NCBI GenBank assembly: GCA_020634815.1
Contig: JACKBA010000005.1
Coordinates: forward strand, 1 to 64,000
DNA from: Caldilineaceae bacterium
GTDB lineage: Bacteria; Chloroflexota; Anaerolineae; Caldilineales; Caldilineaceae
Length of the DNA stretch: 64,000 nucleotides
Reading direction: 5' to 3'
Part shown: in pieces, positions 1-8,346 of the stretch
Numbering within the stretch: position 1 is the stretch's first letter
How the letters are laid out: each line of letters begins with the position of its first letter
Made by a program: the position numbers and the translations under genes
The notes under the pieces: model-generated
The model's input: the letters and a program-made list of their open reading frames with translations, nothing else
Databases searched by the model: none
Told to the model about the DNA's origin: nothing

Positions 1-815
1 ACCGGGCGATAGCCGATCTTCTGGTAGATGCTGTTGGAAGTCGGGTTGGCCAGGTCGGTGAAGAGCGTGCAGAAGTCGGCGCCTTCGTCGAGGATTACCT
101 GGCTGAGCGCGGCGACGCAGGCGCTGGCATAGCCGCGGCCGCGCAGTTCCGGCGGCGTGTAGACCAGCCCTACGGAGAGACCGTGTGCGGTGCGCCGGCC
201 TTTCGCCGCGATGGAAACCACCCGCCCGCCATCTTCCCACAGGTAGATGTTTTCCTCGGCGATGGAACGCGCCAGTAGCTCGCGTCGCGGCGGCGTGTCG
301 CTGGGGATCGCCTCGTCGCGGAAGGCATTGGCCCAGGCAAAGACCTGGTCGAGGTCGGCCGGCGTGGCACAGCGCAGCGAGCCTGCGACGCCTGCCGGCG
401 GCGTGACCGCGCGCAGCTCGAAGACACGCATGGCGATGCCGACCGTCACCTCGCCGGCGGTGATCGCCTGCCAGGCGCCGGCGAACGCGCGCGAAACGTC
501 GACCACGCCATTGACGGTGGGCAGCGGCCAGGCACTTGCCACGAGGTCGGCGGCCAAAAGGCGCATGGCCGGTGACGGGTCGCCGAGGCGGGCGTAGACG
601 ACGAGGCCGTGCGGCGGCGTCATCAGTCCGGCCGCGGCCAGTTCGCCGCCGTCGCGGATCGTGGCCAGGTACGGCGCGTGCTCGAAGCGCGCCGGATCCC
701 GTTTCAGCCGCAGCGCGATGCTCAGGATCAGCCCGTTGGTCACTTCGTCCTGGCTGAGGATTTCCTCTGTCTCGGCCAGGAACGTGCCGATATGCTGGTG
801 GACGGTGAGATCCAT
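1..815 (-). CDS. GNAT-family N-acetyltransferase (C-terminus cut by window edge)
   Basis: The frame is open from an ATG at 815 to the left window edge (about 271 residues), so the C-terminal end is missing. The first half is a degenerate GNAT-like segment and the second half carries the acetyl-CoA-binding fold: RGRGYASACVAALSQ matches the pyrophosphate-binding loop and helix, and the visible end TDLANPTSNSIYQKIGYRP is the usual last strand region of GNAT enzymes. It should transfer an acetyl group from acetyl-CoA to an amine; the substrate cannot be read from the sequence. A GGAGGG ribosome site lies 7 bases before the ATG, which fixes the start. It sits 25 bases downstream of the DinB gene on the same strand and may be co-transcribed with it. 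Family call is firm, substrate unknown. Confidence 0.85.
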   Translation of the reverse strand, partial: MDLTVHQHIGTFLAETEEILSQDEVTNGLILSIALRLKRDPARFEHAPYLATIRDGGELAAAGLMTPPHGLVVYARLGDPSPAMRLLAADLVASAWPLPTVNGVVDVSRAFAGAWQAITAGEVTVGIAMRVFELRAVTPPAGVAGSLRCATPADLDQVFAWANAFRDEAIPSDTPPRRELLARSIAEENIYLWEDGGRVVSIAAKGRRTAHGLSVGLVYTPPELRGRGYASACVAALSQVILDEGADFCTLFTDLANPTSNSIYQKIGYRP

Positions 816-840
816 TGTCAGTCCCTCCGCTTGATGGCGG

Positions 841-1353
841 CTACACCGGCTGCCCGGCGTCCAGCTCGCGCGCAAAGAGAATCATGTCGATGTCGCCCGG
901 CGAGTGGCCGTAGCTTGTCAGCACGTGCGCCACCTCGGCGCGGTGCTGCGTGCCGTGATTGACGACGTGTACGAGGATGTGCCAGAGCGTGTTGCTGAGC
1001 GAGCGCCCGCCGGTGCTGCGGTAGGCGATCGGTTGGGCCAGCGTTGCGGAATCGAGCGAGGCCACGTAGGCGCGCATGGCTTGCTCTTCCACGGTCCAGC
1101 GTTCCACCAACGCGTCCAGCGTCGGGAACTCCGCCGGGTCAAGCAGCGCCGCGGGTGAGCGTCCTTCCTGGCAGCGCGTCCGCCAGATCCATTCGGCGCT
1201 GAGCGTGTGCGCCAGTACATCGCGCACGCTTCCCCAACTCAGCGCGGTCGGCGCCAGGAATTCCGTTTCGGTGAGGCCGCGGGCGGCGCGCAGAATGCGC
1301 TGCGTCGCCCAGTAATTGTACTCATAGAGCGTAACGATCTCTGCCGTGTTCAT
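841..1353 (-). CDS. DinB-family protein (putative metal-dependent enzyme)
   Basis: A 170-residue protein of usual DinB length. The four-helix-bundle family binds a metal through three histidines; here H49 (VLAHTLSAEW) and H133/H137 in VVNHGTQHRAEV match those ligands. DinB-like proteins include thiol-dependent transferases and other small metalloenzymes, so no reaction can be assigned. The frame continues upstream to about 1560, but the added residues look random; the ATG at 1353 has AGGAG about 7 bases upstream and begins a normal DinB N-terminus (helix with EYNYWATQRIL), so it is preferred. It lies between a terminator-like hairpin (1434-1459) and the GNAT gene, suggesting a two-gene transcript. 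Confidence 0.88.
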   Translation of the reverse strand: MNTAEIVTLYEYNYWATQRILRAARGLTETEFLAPTALSWGSVRDVLAHTLSAEWIWRTRCQEGRSPAALLDPAEFPTLDALVERWTVEEQAMRAYVASLDSATLAQPIAYRSTGGRSLSNTLWHILVHVVNHGTQHRAEVAHVLTSYGHSPGDIDMILFARELDAGQPV

Positions 1354-1423
1354 CGGTCTGCTCCTGTTTGTGCTGACCCGCGGGTTCGTGCGCCAGGCAG
1401 CGCATGTGTGGTGCAAGTCTCGC

Positions 1424-1459
1424 CAAGAAAGGCGACAGGCTCCCATGCAGGAGCCTGTC
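1424..1459 (-). terminator. Rho-independent-type hairpin between secreted protein gene and dinB-like gene
   Basis: GACAGGCTCC (1434-1443) and its exact complement GGAGCCTGTC (1450-1459) flank a 6-base loop. Read on the minus strand, the stem is followed by GCCTTTCTT, a weak pyrimidine tract, so termination after the 1496-2980 gene is likely but the T-run is imperfect. Confidence 0.55.
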
Positions 1460-1495
1460 GTGAATAGTATACGCCGGGTGGATGAAGGCAGCCAA

Positions 1496-2980
1496 TCAGC
1501 GGCTGGCGACCGCCTCTGCGGTGTCGTCGCCGCAGGCAGGTGCGGCCGTGCAGAAGCCACTGGCCTGGCAGAAGAGATTCTGCGTCACCGTCAGCCCGCA
1601 CGCCGCGCCGCCGACGGTGGCCTGCCACGCGGTCGAGGCGCCGTGGGCAGCGCCCGAACCCATCGCGCCGGCCGTGCTTGCCGTGGCGTTCCAGGCCGCC
1701 CCCGCGCCGGCGCCGATCACGTCGCCGGTCCACGCCACGGCATCGCCGGCCGTACCGAGCCCGTTCGCCGCGCCCTCGACCATACTGCCGGCGAAGGCAC
1801 CCGTGCGCGCCCACCAGCCCGGCTGCTTTGGCGCTGCGGCTTCAGCGACGGCGGGCTGTTCGGTTGGGGGCAGCGCCAGCCGCGACGACCCTTCGGCATC
1901 GACGCGGGCGAGCGGCACGGCCAGCGATCCGCCGGCCTCGACAAAGGCGTCGTTGACATTGCCGTTGAAGGGCACAAAGACCTGCACCTGGCCGCGGCTG
2001 TCCCACACGCTCCTGGGCAGCACCGACGACTCTGTCGAGCCGGTGACGAGCAGCCCCTTGTGGTCGAGGCGCGCCACGCCGTTGAAGGCCAGCGGCGTCG
2101 CGTCGACACCCATCCAGCGCGCCATGGGACCAGCGTCGATGGCCGAGCCGGAACTGACTTCCAGGTAGGAGAGCGTCGGGTCGTCGGTGATCAGCGCCGT
2201 CAGCCCCAGCGACGTGCGCCCGGGCAGACCGGCCAGCTCCAGCCCCGGCACGTCGACGCCATTGGCCGCCAGCATGTTGTCAAGGAAGGCCAGGTTGCCG
2301 GTGTGGTTGAGCGTAAGCTGTCCTTGCAGATAGACGAGCGGCTGCAACGGGTCGATGACGAGCACGGCACGCTGCCCGCGCGGCACGGAAATTGACACGG
2401 CCTGGGGTGAACCGTCGGCGCCGGTCACCGCGCCATCCAGCCGGATGCCGCTGCCGAAATCAAAGAAGAAGTAACGCTGCTCCGGATCGAGCGGGGCGTC
2501 GATGGCCGGCAGATTGGCACCGTAGTCGAAGCCCACTTCGGCGCGCAGCGGGTCGGCGACCTCCAGTGCGTCGAGCAGGCCGAAGGTCGGGAAGGGCACG
2601 CGTGCCGTGCCGCGGAAGCTCTCCACGGCCCGATTTTCGTCGAGCGTCACCTGCAGGTTGCTGTCGAGCAATTCCAGATTGCCCACGGGCAGTTTGAGCG
2701 TCAGGTCATCGGTGATCGTGAGGGCCGAACCTGTTGGCAACTGGCCGTTCTTCTGTAGATTGTCGACCAGCATGGGCGCGCCGTAGCGCCATAGCAGCGG
2801 CACCTGCCACGTGCCGAGATCGATGTGCAGCGTGCAATCAGCGCCGCTGCACGCAAGATCGTGTGCGGTTGGCAGGGCGGGCTGGGTCGGTTCGTCGGCG
2901 GCCAGGGCCGGCTGGGCGACCAGGCCCAACGCCAGCGAGCAGAGCAGCGCCAGCGCGACAAGTTTGCGAGAAAGGTTCAT
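1496..2980 (-). CDS. Secreted protein of unknown function
   Basis: A 494-residue protein with a clear signal peptide (positive MNLSRK, hydrophobic core, cleavage near residues 26-28, AQPALAAD). The mature part is mostly predicted beta strand with many short hydrophobic/acidic segments, then a Gly/Ala-rich stretch (about residues 395-470) of the form found in flexible or amphipathic surface segments, and a Cys-rich tail with six cysteines near the C-terminus. I do not recognise a catalytic motif or family. GGAG sits 8 bases before the ATG. It is transcribed away from the ADP-ribosylglycohydrolase gene, so the gap 2981-3163 should hold two promoters. Confidence 0.7.
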   Translation of the reverse strand: MNLSRKLVALALLCSLALGLVAQPALAADEPTQPALPTAHDLACSGADCTLHIDLGTWQVPLLWRYGAPMLVDNLQKNGQLPTGSALTITDDLTLKLPVGNLELLDSNLQVTLDENRAVESFRGTARVPFPTFGLLDALEVADPLRAEVGFDYGANLPAIDAPLDPEQRYFFFDFGSGIRLDGAVTGADGSPQAVSISVPRGQRAVLVIDPLQPLVYLQGQLTLNHTGNLAFLDNMLAANGVDVPGLELAGLPGRTSLGLTALITDDPTLSYLEVSSGSAIDAGPMARWMGVDATPLAFNGVARLDHKGLLVTGSTESSVLPRSVWDSRGQVQVFVPFNGNVNDAFVEAGGSLAVPLARVDAEGSSRLALPPTEQPAVAEAAAPKQPGWWARTGAFAGSMVEGAANGLGTAGDAVAWTGDVIGAGAGAAWNATASTAGAMGSGAAHGASTAWQATVGGAACGLTVTQNLFCQASGFCTAAPACGDDTAEAVASR

Positions 2981-3099
2981 AAGAAAATCGTCTCCGTTGT
3001 TTCAGTTTGGCTGATCTACGAAACGCAGACCGCAATCACTTGTAGAAACACACGCTGGGAAAGCGAGTTTCGTTCCCTGGATTAAGGGTTGGTGAGAAG

Positions 3100-3115
3100 A
3101 TGGTCGATCGACCAT
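3100..3115. promoter_or_regulatory. 16-bp perfect palindrome upstream of the ADP-ribosylglycohydrolase gene
   Basis: ATGGTCGATCGACCAT is a perfect dyad located 48 bases before the chosen start codon at 3164, in the gap between two divergent genes. Its place and symmetry fit an operator for a dimeric repressor, but no regulator gene is adjacent and no second copy was noticed. Confidence 0.3.
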
Positions 3116-3163
3116 AATGGCTGGTGCAGGCAAGTAAGATGGCCAACAAGGAGATGGCAACGC

Positions 3164-5299
3164 ATGCTACTACCATCCGACTACGCGGAACGCGTCTACG
3201 CCGGCGTGCTCGGCAAGATTATCGGCGTCTACCTGGGCCGCCCCTTCGAGGGCTGGACCTACGACCGGATCATGAAGGAACTGGGCGAGATCTGGTACTA
3301 CGTGCACGAGCAGCGCCACGTGCCGCTTATCGTTACCGACGACGATATCTCCGGCACCTTTACCTTTCTGCGTGCGCTGCCCGATTACGCCAACCGGCGC
3401 GATCTGACGCCGGCGCAGATCGCGCAGACGTGGCTCAACTACATCATCGAGCAGCGCACGATTCTGTGGTGGGGCGGCATGGGCAACTCCACCGAGCACA
3501 CGGCCTTCCTGCGCCTGAAGAATGGCGTCCCGGCACCGCAGAGTGGCTCCATTGCGCTCAACGGCAAGGTCGTCGCCGAGCAGATCGGCGCGCAGATCTT
3601 CATCGATGGGTGGGCCATGGTGGCGCCGGGCGACCCGGAATTGGCGGCCGATCTTGCGCGTCGCGCCGCCAGCGTCAGCCATGACGGCGAGGCGATCTAT
3701 GGCGCGCAGGTGGTGGCAGCCATGGAGGCGCAGGCTTTCGTCGAGCGGGACATCGACAAATTGATCGACACCGCCGTGCGCTTCATCCCTGCCAATTCGC
3801 TCATCTACCGCATGATCGGCCAGATCCGCGAGTGGCACGCCGCCGAGCCGGACTGGCGCAAGACGCGCGCACAGATCGCCGCGCACTACGGCTACGACAA
3901 ATACGGCGGCAACTGCCACATGGTGCCCAACCACGCGCTGATCATCCACGCGCTGCTCCACGGCGACGGCGATTTTCAGAAGTCGCTCATGATCGTCAAC
4001 ACCTGCGGCTGGGACACCGACTGCAACTCCGGCAATGTCGGCTGCATTCTGGGCATCCGCAACGGGTTGGCGGGTATCGATGCCGGGCCGGATTGGCGCG
4101 GGCCGGTCGCCGATCGCATGTACCTCGCCACGGCCGACGGCGGCCGCGCCATCACCGACGCGCTGACCGAGAGCATTCATATCGTCAACGTCGGCCGCGC
4201 GCTGGCTGGCGTGCCGCCGCTGGCGCCCAAGGACGGGGCGCGCTATCACTTCTCATTGCCCGGCGCAGTGCAGGGTTTTATGGTCGATGCCAGCCCCGAC
4301 GCGCAGGGCACGGCCACAGTGGAGCAGGCGGCTAGCCACATCCGTGCGGGGAGTGGCAGCCTGGCGATCCACTATCATGGGATTGCACCCGGGCGCACCG
4401 CGCGCGTCGGCACGCCAACCTTCATCCCGTCGCGACAGGAAGCCGACTATTTCATCAAGCGCGGCTATGCACTCTTTGCCTCGCCGTCGCTCTACAGCGG
4501 CCAGACCGTGCGCGCCAGCCTTGCCGCGGCGGACGACAATGCCCTGCCGGTAGCCGTCAATCTCTACGTGGCCGTCTACACTGCCGCCGATGAAATCGAG
4601 TGGCGGCGCGGCCCGCAACAGAGCCTGGCGCCGGGCGAATGGGTCGAGCTTGCCTGGGCGATCCCGTCCACCGGCGGCCTGCCGATCAGCGCCGTTGGCG
4701 TGGAAGTATCGAGTGCCACGCGCGCCGACGGCACGCTCTTTCTCGACTTCCTGACCTGGGATGGCGCACCCGATACCGTGCTGGCCAATCCGGGCGGCGA
4801 GGGTGTCATGTGGCGGCGGGCGTGGGTCAACGGCGTGGATCAGTACGATTTCTGGTGGCCGGAAGCGTACCGGCTGGTGCAAAACCGCGGCCGCGGGCTA
4901 CTCTCCCAGGGCACGCGCGAGTGGACGGACTACACCGTGCGCGCCGAAATTACTCCGCACCTGGCGACCGCGGCCGGTCTCGCGGCGCGCGTGCAGGGCA
5001 TGCAGCGCTATTATGCCCTGCTCCTCACGCGGGAAGGGACGGCGCGGCTGGTCAAGGCGCTGGACGGCGACAGCGTGCTGGCGGAGACCCCCTTCGCCTG
5101 GTCGTTCGGCGCGCCGTATGACTTCGCCTTGACGGTGCGCGGCAATCATATCGAAGCGGCGATCGACGGCCAGGTACTCTTTGCCGTCACCGACGCCGAA
5201 CGCCCGCTGGAAGGTGGCGGCGTGGCGCTGGTCATCGAGGAGGGGCGGATCATGTGTGAGGCGGTCGCGGTGGCGCCGGCTGAACTGTTGAACGCATGA
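3164..5299 (+). CDS. ADP-ribosylglycohydrolase-family protein with C-terminal beta-sandwich domains
   Basis: A 711-residue protein. Residues 1 to about 345 form an ADP-ribosyl-(crysteinyl/arginyl)-hydrolase type all-helical domain: the metal-binding acidic run VTDDDISG and the later GWDTDCNSGNVG match the two Asp-rich metal sites of the family, which needs Mg2+ to split N- or O-glycosidic ADP-ribose links. The tail has two predicted beta domains, about 370-510 (carbohydrate-binding-like) and 575-711 (concanavalin/LamG-like, with YYALLLTREGTARLVK). No signal peptide. An upstream extension to 3089 is open, but AAGGAG (3147-3152) precedes the ATG at 3164 and the family N-terminus begins there. 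The sugar-binding-like tail suggests a glycoside or nucleoside substrate rather than protein; this is inference. Confidence 0.8.
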   Translation: MLLPSDYAERVYAGVLGKIIGVYLGRPFEGWTYDRIMKELGEIWYYVHEQRHVPLIVTDDDISGTFTFLRALPDYANRRDLTPAQIAQTWLNYIIEQRTILWWGGMGNSTEHTAFLRLKNGVPAPQSGSIALNGKVVAEQIGAQIFIDGWAMVAPGDPELAADLARRAASVSHDGEAIYGAQVVAAMEAQAFVERDIDKLIDTAVRFIPANSLIYRMIGQIREWHAAEPDWRKTRAQIAAHYGYDKYGGNCHMVPNHALIIHALLHGDGDFQKSLMIVNTCGWDTDCNSGNVGCILGIRNGLAGIDAGPDWRGPVADRMYLATADGGRAITDALTESIHIVNVGRALAGVPPLAPKDGARYHFSLPGAVQGFMVDASPDAQGTATVEQAASHIRAGSGSLAIHYHGIAPGRTARVGTPTFIPSRQEADYFIKRGYALFASPSLYSGQTVRASLAAADDNALPVAVNLYVAVYTAADEIEWRRGPQQSLAPGEWVELAWAIPSTGGLPISAVGVEVSSATRADGTLFLDFLTWDGAPDTVLANPGGEGVMWRRAWVNGVDQYDFWWPEAYRLVQNRGRGLLSQGTREWTDYTVRAEITPHLATAAGLAARVQGMQRYYALLLTREGTARLVKALDGDSVLAETPFAWSFGAPYDFALTVRGNHIEAAIDGQVLFAVTDAERPLEGGGVALVIEEGRIMCEAVAVAPAELLNA

Positions 5300-5305
5300 C
5301 AGGAT

Positions 5306-5460
5306 GAGTCAAGCGTGAAACGTGAAATGTCAAACGTCAAACGTGATGCGTGATTCGTAATGTGTGATGCGTGATGCGCGAAATTCTCGTCGCGGCGCAT
5401 GACTCGTCACGTTTGACGTTTGACTCGTGACGCATGACGTTTGACTCGTCACGCATCACG
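5306..5460. repeat. Long imperfect hairpin of GTGATGC / GTCAAAC motifs between convergent genes
   Basis: The gap and the end of the minus-strand gene are filled with repeats of CGTGATGC, CGTGAAA and GTCAAACGT on one side and their complements on the other. The best arms are exact 17-mers: GTCAAACGTCAAACGTG at 5329-5345 and CACGTTTGACGTTTGAC at 5408-5424. The right end supplies the last codons and stop of the ligase-like gene (CGTGATGCGTGA on the minus strand). It may act as a shared terminator, but it lacks T-runs. Confidence 0.8.
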
Positions 5461-7593
5461 AAGGTGAAAGAGCAGCACCCAGACAATCATCAACTCCGGC
5501 AGCGCGTAGCTGACGTCGATGAGACCGTGGGCGATGCCGGCTGCGGCGGCGGCCAGGCAGCCCAGCGCCAGCGCCGACGGCGCCCTGCCCGTGAACCAGC
5601 GCCAGATGCCGTAGATGCCGGTGCCCAGCCATGCCATCCCCAGGACGAGGCCGGGCAAGCCAAGGCGCGTCCACCAGTCGAGGACGAGATTGTGCGGGTG
5701 GTTCAGGTTCGGCTCCTGCCACGCCGTCGGCAGCAGATAATTGCTGCGATAGGCGTAGAGAAACTGGTCGGGGCCGACGCCAAGCAGCGGGTGATCGAGC
5801 GCCATCTGCCACGCGCTGCGCCAGAGTTGCAGGCGCAGGAAGCCGGTGCCCTGCTCGAAATCGAAGAGGCGCTGAAAACGTTCGGCGCCGACAAAGGGCA
5901 GCAGCAGCAACGCGCCCAGCGCGGCCGCGCCGGCCAGCCAGAGCAGCGGGCGCGGCGAACGTCCTTCGCGGCGCAGCAACCAGACGCCGCCAATCGCCAG
6001 CACGGCGAGCATGGCCGGCGCCGCCAGGAAGAGCGTGCCTTTGCTGAAGGTGAGCAGCCAGGCCAGCACCTGCGGCGCGGCCAGCCCGATCCAGAGCAGG
6101 CGCCATCGCCAGTCGCGGGAGAAAATCGCCAGCGCCAGCGTCACCGCCACGGTGCGGTCGAGGTAGAGCGCCAGGTTGTTGGCCGAGTCATAGAACGCCT
6201 GGACGCGGCGCACCCCCTCGGCGGTGGAGACGAAATCGCCCCCTGCGACAAAGCCCCACAGCCCGAAGAGGGCGACCACGGCTGCGCCACTCAGCCACGT
6301 CGCGACCAGCAGCCAGCGGCCGGCGTCGGGGCGCGGCGTCGTGCGCAGAGCGATCACGAGCAGGGCGCCGAAGAGCAGGCTGTTGAGGAAAATCGTGCGC
6401 CACTCGCGCAGCGCCAGGTCGGGATAACGGCTCTCCGTCACTGCCACCAGCGCCCAGCTCACCAGCAGGGCGAGCAAGAGCAGCGTATGCTTGCCGGGAA
6501 CCGGTCGCGCCTTTGTTGCGCGTAGCTCCGGCATGGCGCGTGCGAGCACCCAGTGCGCCGCCCAGATCGCCACGCCGCCCAGCACGCCCAGGTCGATGAG
6601 GTCCACCGCACGCTGCGGCAGGAGTGGCAGCTTGACGCCGTAGGCGAAGGGCAAGCCAAAGAGCAGCGCCGCCAGCCACAGCACGGGATTCACGACGCCG
6701 GCCAGCGCCAGCAGCGCCACGCCTGCCGCCGCTGGCAGCCAGTTGCCCAACACCGTGCCGGTCACCACCAGGATGAAGCCGCCGCCGGCCAGCCCGTACG
6801 CTGCTGCTTCCACCCGCGTGGGCACGGCGGTTGATCCCGCTGCCGGCGGCGGTGACGAGATTCGGTCTGTGCGCCGTGCCAGGAGCGTGTACCCGGCAAC
6901 GGACGTGCCCCAGCCGCCGATCAACAGCAGTACCATGCCGGGCCAGAGGGGCATCTGTGCGGCGCGCTGCGTGCCGGCGGCGTCGAGTGCGCTCGCTGCA
7001 GGGAGATCGACCGCTACGCCGCGCAACGGCGTCTGCCCCCAGCCGCGCCAGAGTTCGATGCGCGCCTGGTGCGGTCCGTCGCTTTCGCTGCGGTGCACGG
7101 GCACCCAAAGCGGGGCCGGCTGGCCATCGACGGCGCGCTCGGGCGCCAGCAGCGTCATGTAGCCGGCCGCGTTGCCCTGGCTGTCGTCGTTGTCGCGGAT
7201 CGTTGCCAGCAGGTTGGCCGGCTGCTCGTCCACGGTGACGTAGAGATAGCTCCAGTAGTCGCCGGGCGCCAGCCGCAGCCAGAGGGTCCTGCCGGTGAAG
7301 GGAAAGGTGAGATCGCCGGCAGGTTCGACGTCGGGATCGGGTGGTTCGGGCGGGTCGGCGCCATGCTCCGAGACGAGCCAGCCGGCCGAATAGCCGAAGA
7401 TCGAACTGTCCATGCGGGCGACGGCGCTAGGGCCGAGGTTGTTGAGGGGCAGGGGATCGGGTGGCACGCAGGGCGCACAGGCGTTGTTGCGTGACGCCAT
7501 GCCCAGCCATGTGATGCCGGCCAGTAGCGCCAACGCCGCGGCAACTATGAGCAGCCAGGGTGGAAGGCGCAGGCGGCGGGTGGGCGATGACAT
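5449..7593 (-). CDS. O-antigen ligase/polymerase-like polytopic membrane protein
   Basis: A 714-residue membrane protein. One N-terminal membrane segment (WLLIVAAALALLAGI) is followed by a ~200-residue non-membrane region with jelly-roll-like strands, then about twelve hydrophobic segments. Near residues 590-650 lies the Wzy_C/O-antigen ligase signature: HPLLGVGPDQFLYAYRSNY then LNHPHNLVLDWWTRLGLPG, with the conserved HPHN. Such enzymes join or polymerise lipid-linked sugar chains on the outer face of the membrane. The start is set at the ATG at 7593; the frame extends to a TTG at 7644 but the extra residues are not family-like. The ribosome site is weak. Its last three residues and stop come from the flanking repeat element. 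No other polysaccharide genes are beside it. Confidence 0.85.
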   Translation of the reverse strand: MSSPTRRLRLPPWLLIVAAALALLAGITWLGMASRNNACAPCVPPDPLPLNNLGPSAVARMDSSIFGYSAGWLVSEHGADPPEPPDPDVEPAGDLTFPFTGRTLWLRLAPGDYWSYLYVTVDEQPANLLATIRDNDDSQGNAAGYMTLLAPERAVDGQPAPLWVPVHRSESDGPHQARIELWRGWGQTPLRGVAVDLPAASALDAAGTQRAAQMPLWPGMVLLLIGGWGTSVAGYTLLARRTDRISSPPPAAGSTAVPTRVEAAAYGLAGGGFILVVTGTVLGNWLPAAAGVALLALAGVVNPVLWLAALLFGLPFAYGVKLPLLPQRAVDLIDLGVLGGVAIWAAHWVLARAMPELRATKARPVPGKHTLLLLALLVSWALVAVTESRYPDLALREWRTIFLNSLLFGALLVIALRTTPRPDAGRWLLVATWLSGAAVVALFGLWGFVAGGDFVSTAEGVRRVQAFYDSANNLALYLDRTVAVTLALAIFSRDWRWRLLWIGLAAPQVLAWLLTFSKGTLFLAAPAMLAVLAIGGVWLLRREGRSPRPLLWLAGAAALGALLLLPFVGAERFQRLFDFEQGTGFLRLQLWRSAWQMALDHPLLGVGPDQFLYAYRSNYLLPTAWQEPNLNHPHNLVLDWWTRLGLPGLVLGMAWLGTGIYGIWRWFTGRAPSALALGCLAAAAAGIAHGLIDVSYALPELMIVWVLLFHLRDA

Positions 7594-7668
7594 GCGCGTC
7601 AGTCTACCATTGACGTGTTGCGAAGGTGCAATTACATGATCCAATTACCCAGTCTGGCGGTTTCAAAA

Positions 7669-7697
7669 TTGACCGCATGAGGCGCAGCCGCTATAAT
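7669..7697 (+). promoter_or_regulatory. Sigma-70-type promoter
   Basis: TTGACC (7669-7674) and TATAAT (7692-7697) are separated by exactly 17 bases. The start of transcription would be near 7704, about 40 bases before the ATG at 7745. This is the best promoter match seen in the window. Confidence 0.8.
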
Positions 7698-7744
7698 CAG
7701 GGACGCGCCTTTTTCGGGAAGGCGCCGGTTCGCACGAGGAATGC

Positions 7745-8227
7745 ATGACTGACCACGACAATCGCAGTGACGGTAACCCGCTGGACGAGTATGCCGCCCA
7801 GGCCAGCGAAGAGTTGGGCAGCCGTTCGACGGATGTCAGCAACGCCAGCGTCGGCCATGTCGAGAGCGGCCAGGTTTCCATGCGCGAGTCCTTTGCCCAG
7901 AGCGTCCGTTCGTCGGCCGCCTACCTGGAAGATGCCGCAGCCGGGATCGTGCAGGCAGGTTCGCTAGAGGCGCAAGATGCCGCTATGGGCGTCGTCATGG
8001 CGGGCGAGGTGCGCGCCAACACGATCAATAGCGGCGTGGTGGCGGCACGCGAACTGAAGGGCGACGAGATTCACACCGGCCTGCTCTTTGCGGTGAACGT
8101 GCGTGGCGACGTGCACAGCACCATTTCGCCGCTGGTGGGTTTGGCGATTGGCGCCGGGTTTGCAGCCACCATCGTCGCCGCACGAGTGGTCTTTGCTGTT
8201 GTCAGGCATCGCCTGGCCGGCAGGTGA
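7745..8227 (+). CDS. Small membrane-anchored protein with 15-residue beta-helix-like repeats
   Basis: A 160-residue protein that I cannot assign to a named family. Residues 63-122 hold four consecutive 15-residue units of the form (x)4-G-[VIL]-[VL]-x-A-x-[ESN]-[VL]-x-x-x, for example GIVQAGSLEAQ, GVVMAGEVRAN, GVVAARELKGD and GLLFAVNVRGD, a spacing that suits a small beta-solenoid. A hydrophobic segment at 128-150 ends in RHRLAGR, so the C-terminus is probably anchored with the positive end in the cytoplasm. The N-terminus is acidic and lacks a signal peptide. A strong promoter (7669-7697) and GAGGA just before the ATG indicate real expression. Followed by rplY after 119 bases. Confidence 0.75.
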   Translation: MTDHDNRSDGNPLDEYAAQASEELGSRSTDVSNASVGHVESGQVSMRESFAQSVRSSAAYLEDAAAGIVQAGSLEAQDAAMGVVMAGEVRANTINSGVVAARELKGDEIHTGLLFAVNVRGDVHSTISPLVGLAIGAGFAATIVAARVVFAVVRHRLAGR

Positions 8228-8346
8228 GTCGCAAGCAGTAGGTTTTTGTAGAGAATGCCGGCCTGGCTGGCGCGTCATTACGGGCGCAGTCAGCCGCAAA
8301 CAAGCAATACCGGCACATGACATAGAGCAAAATTGAGGAGCATGAA

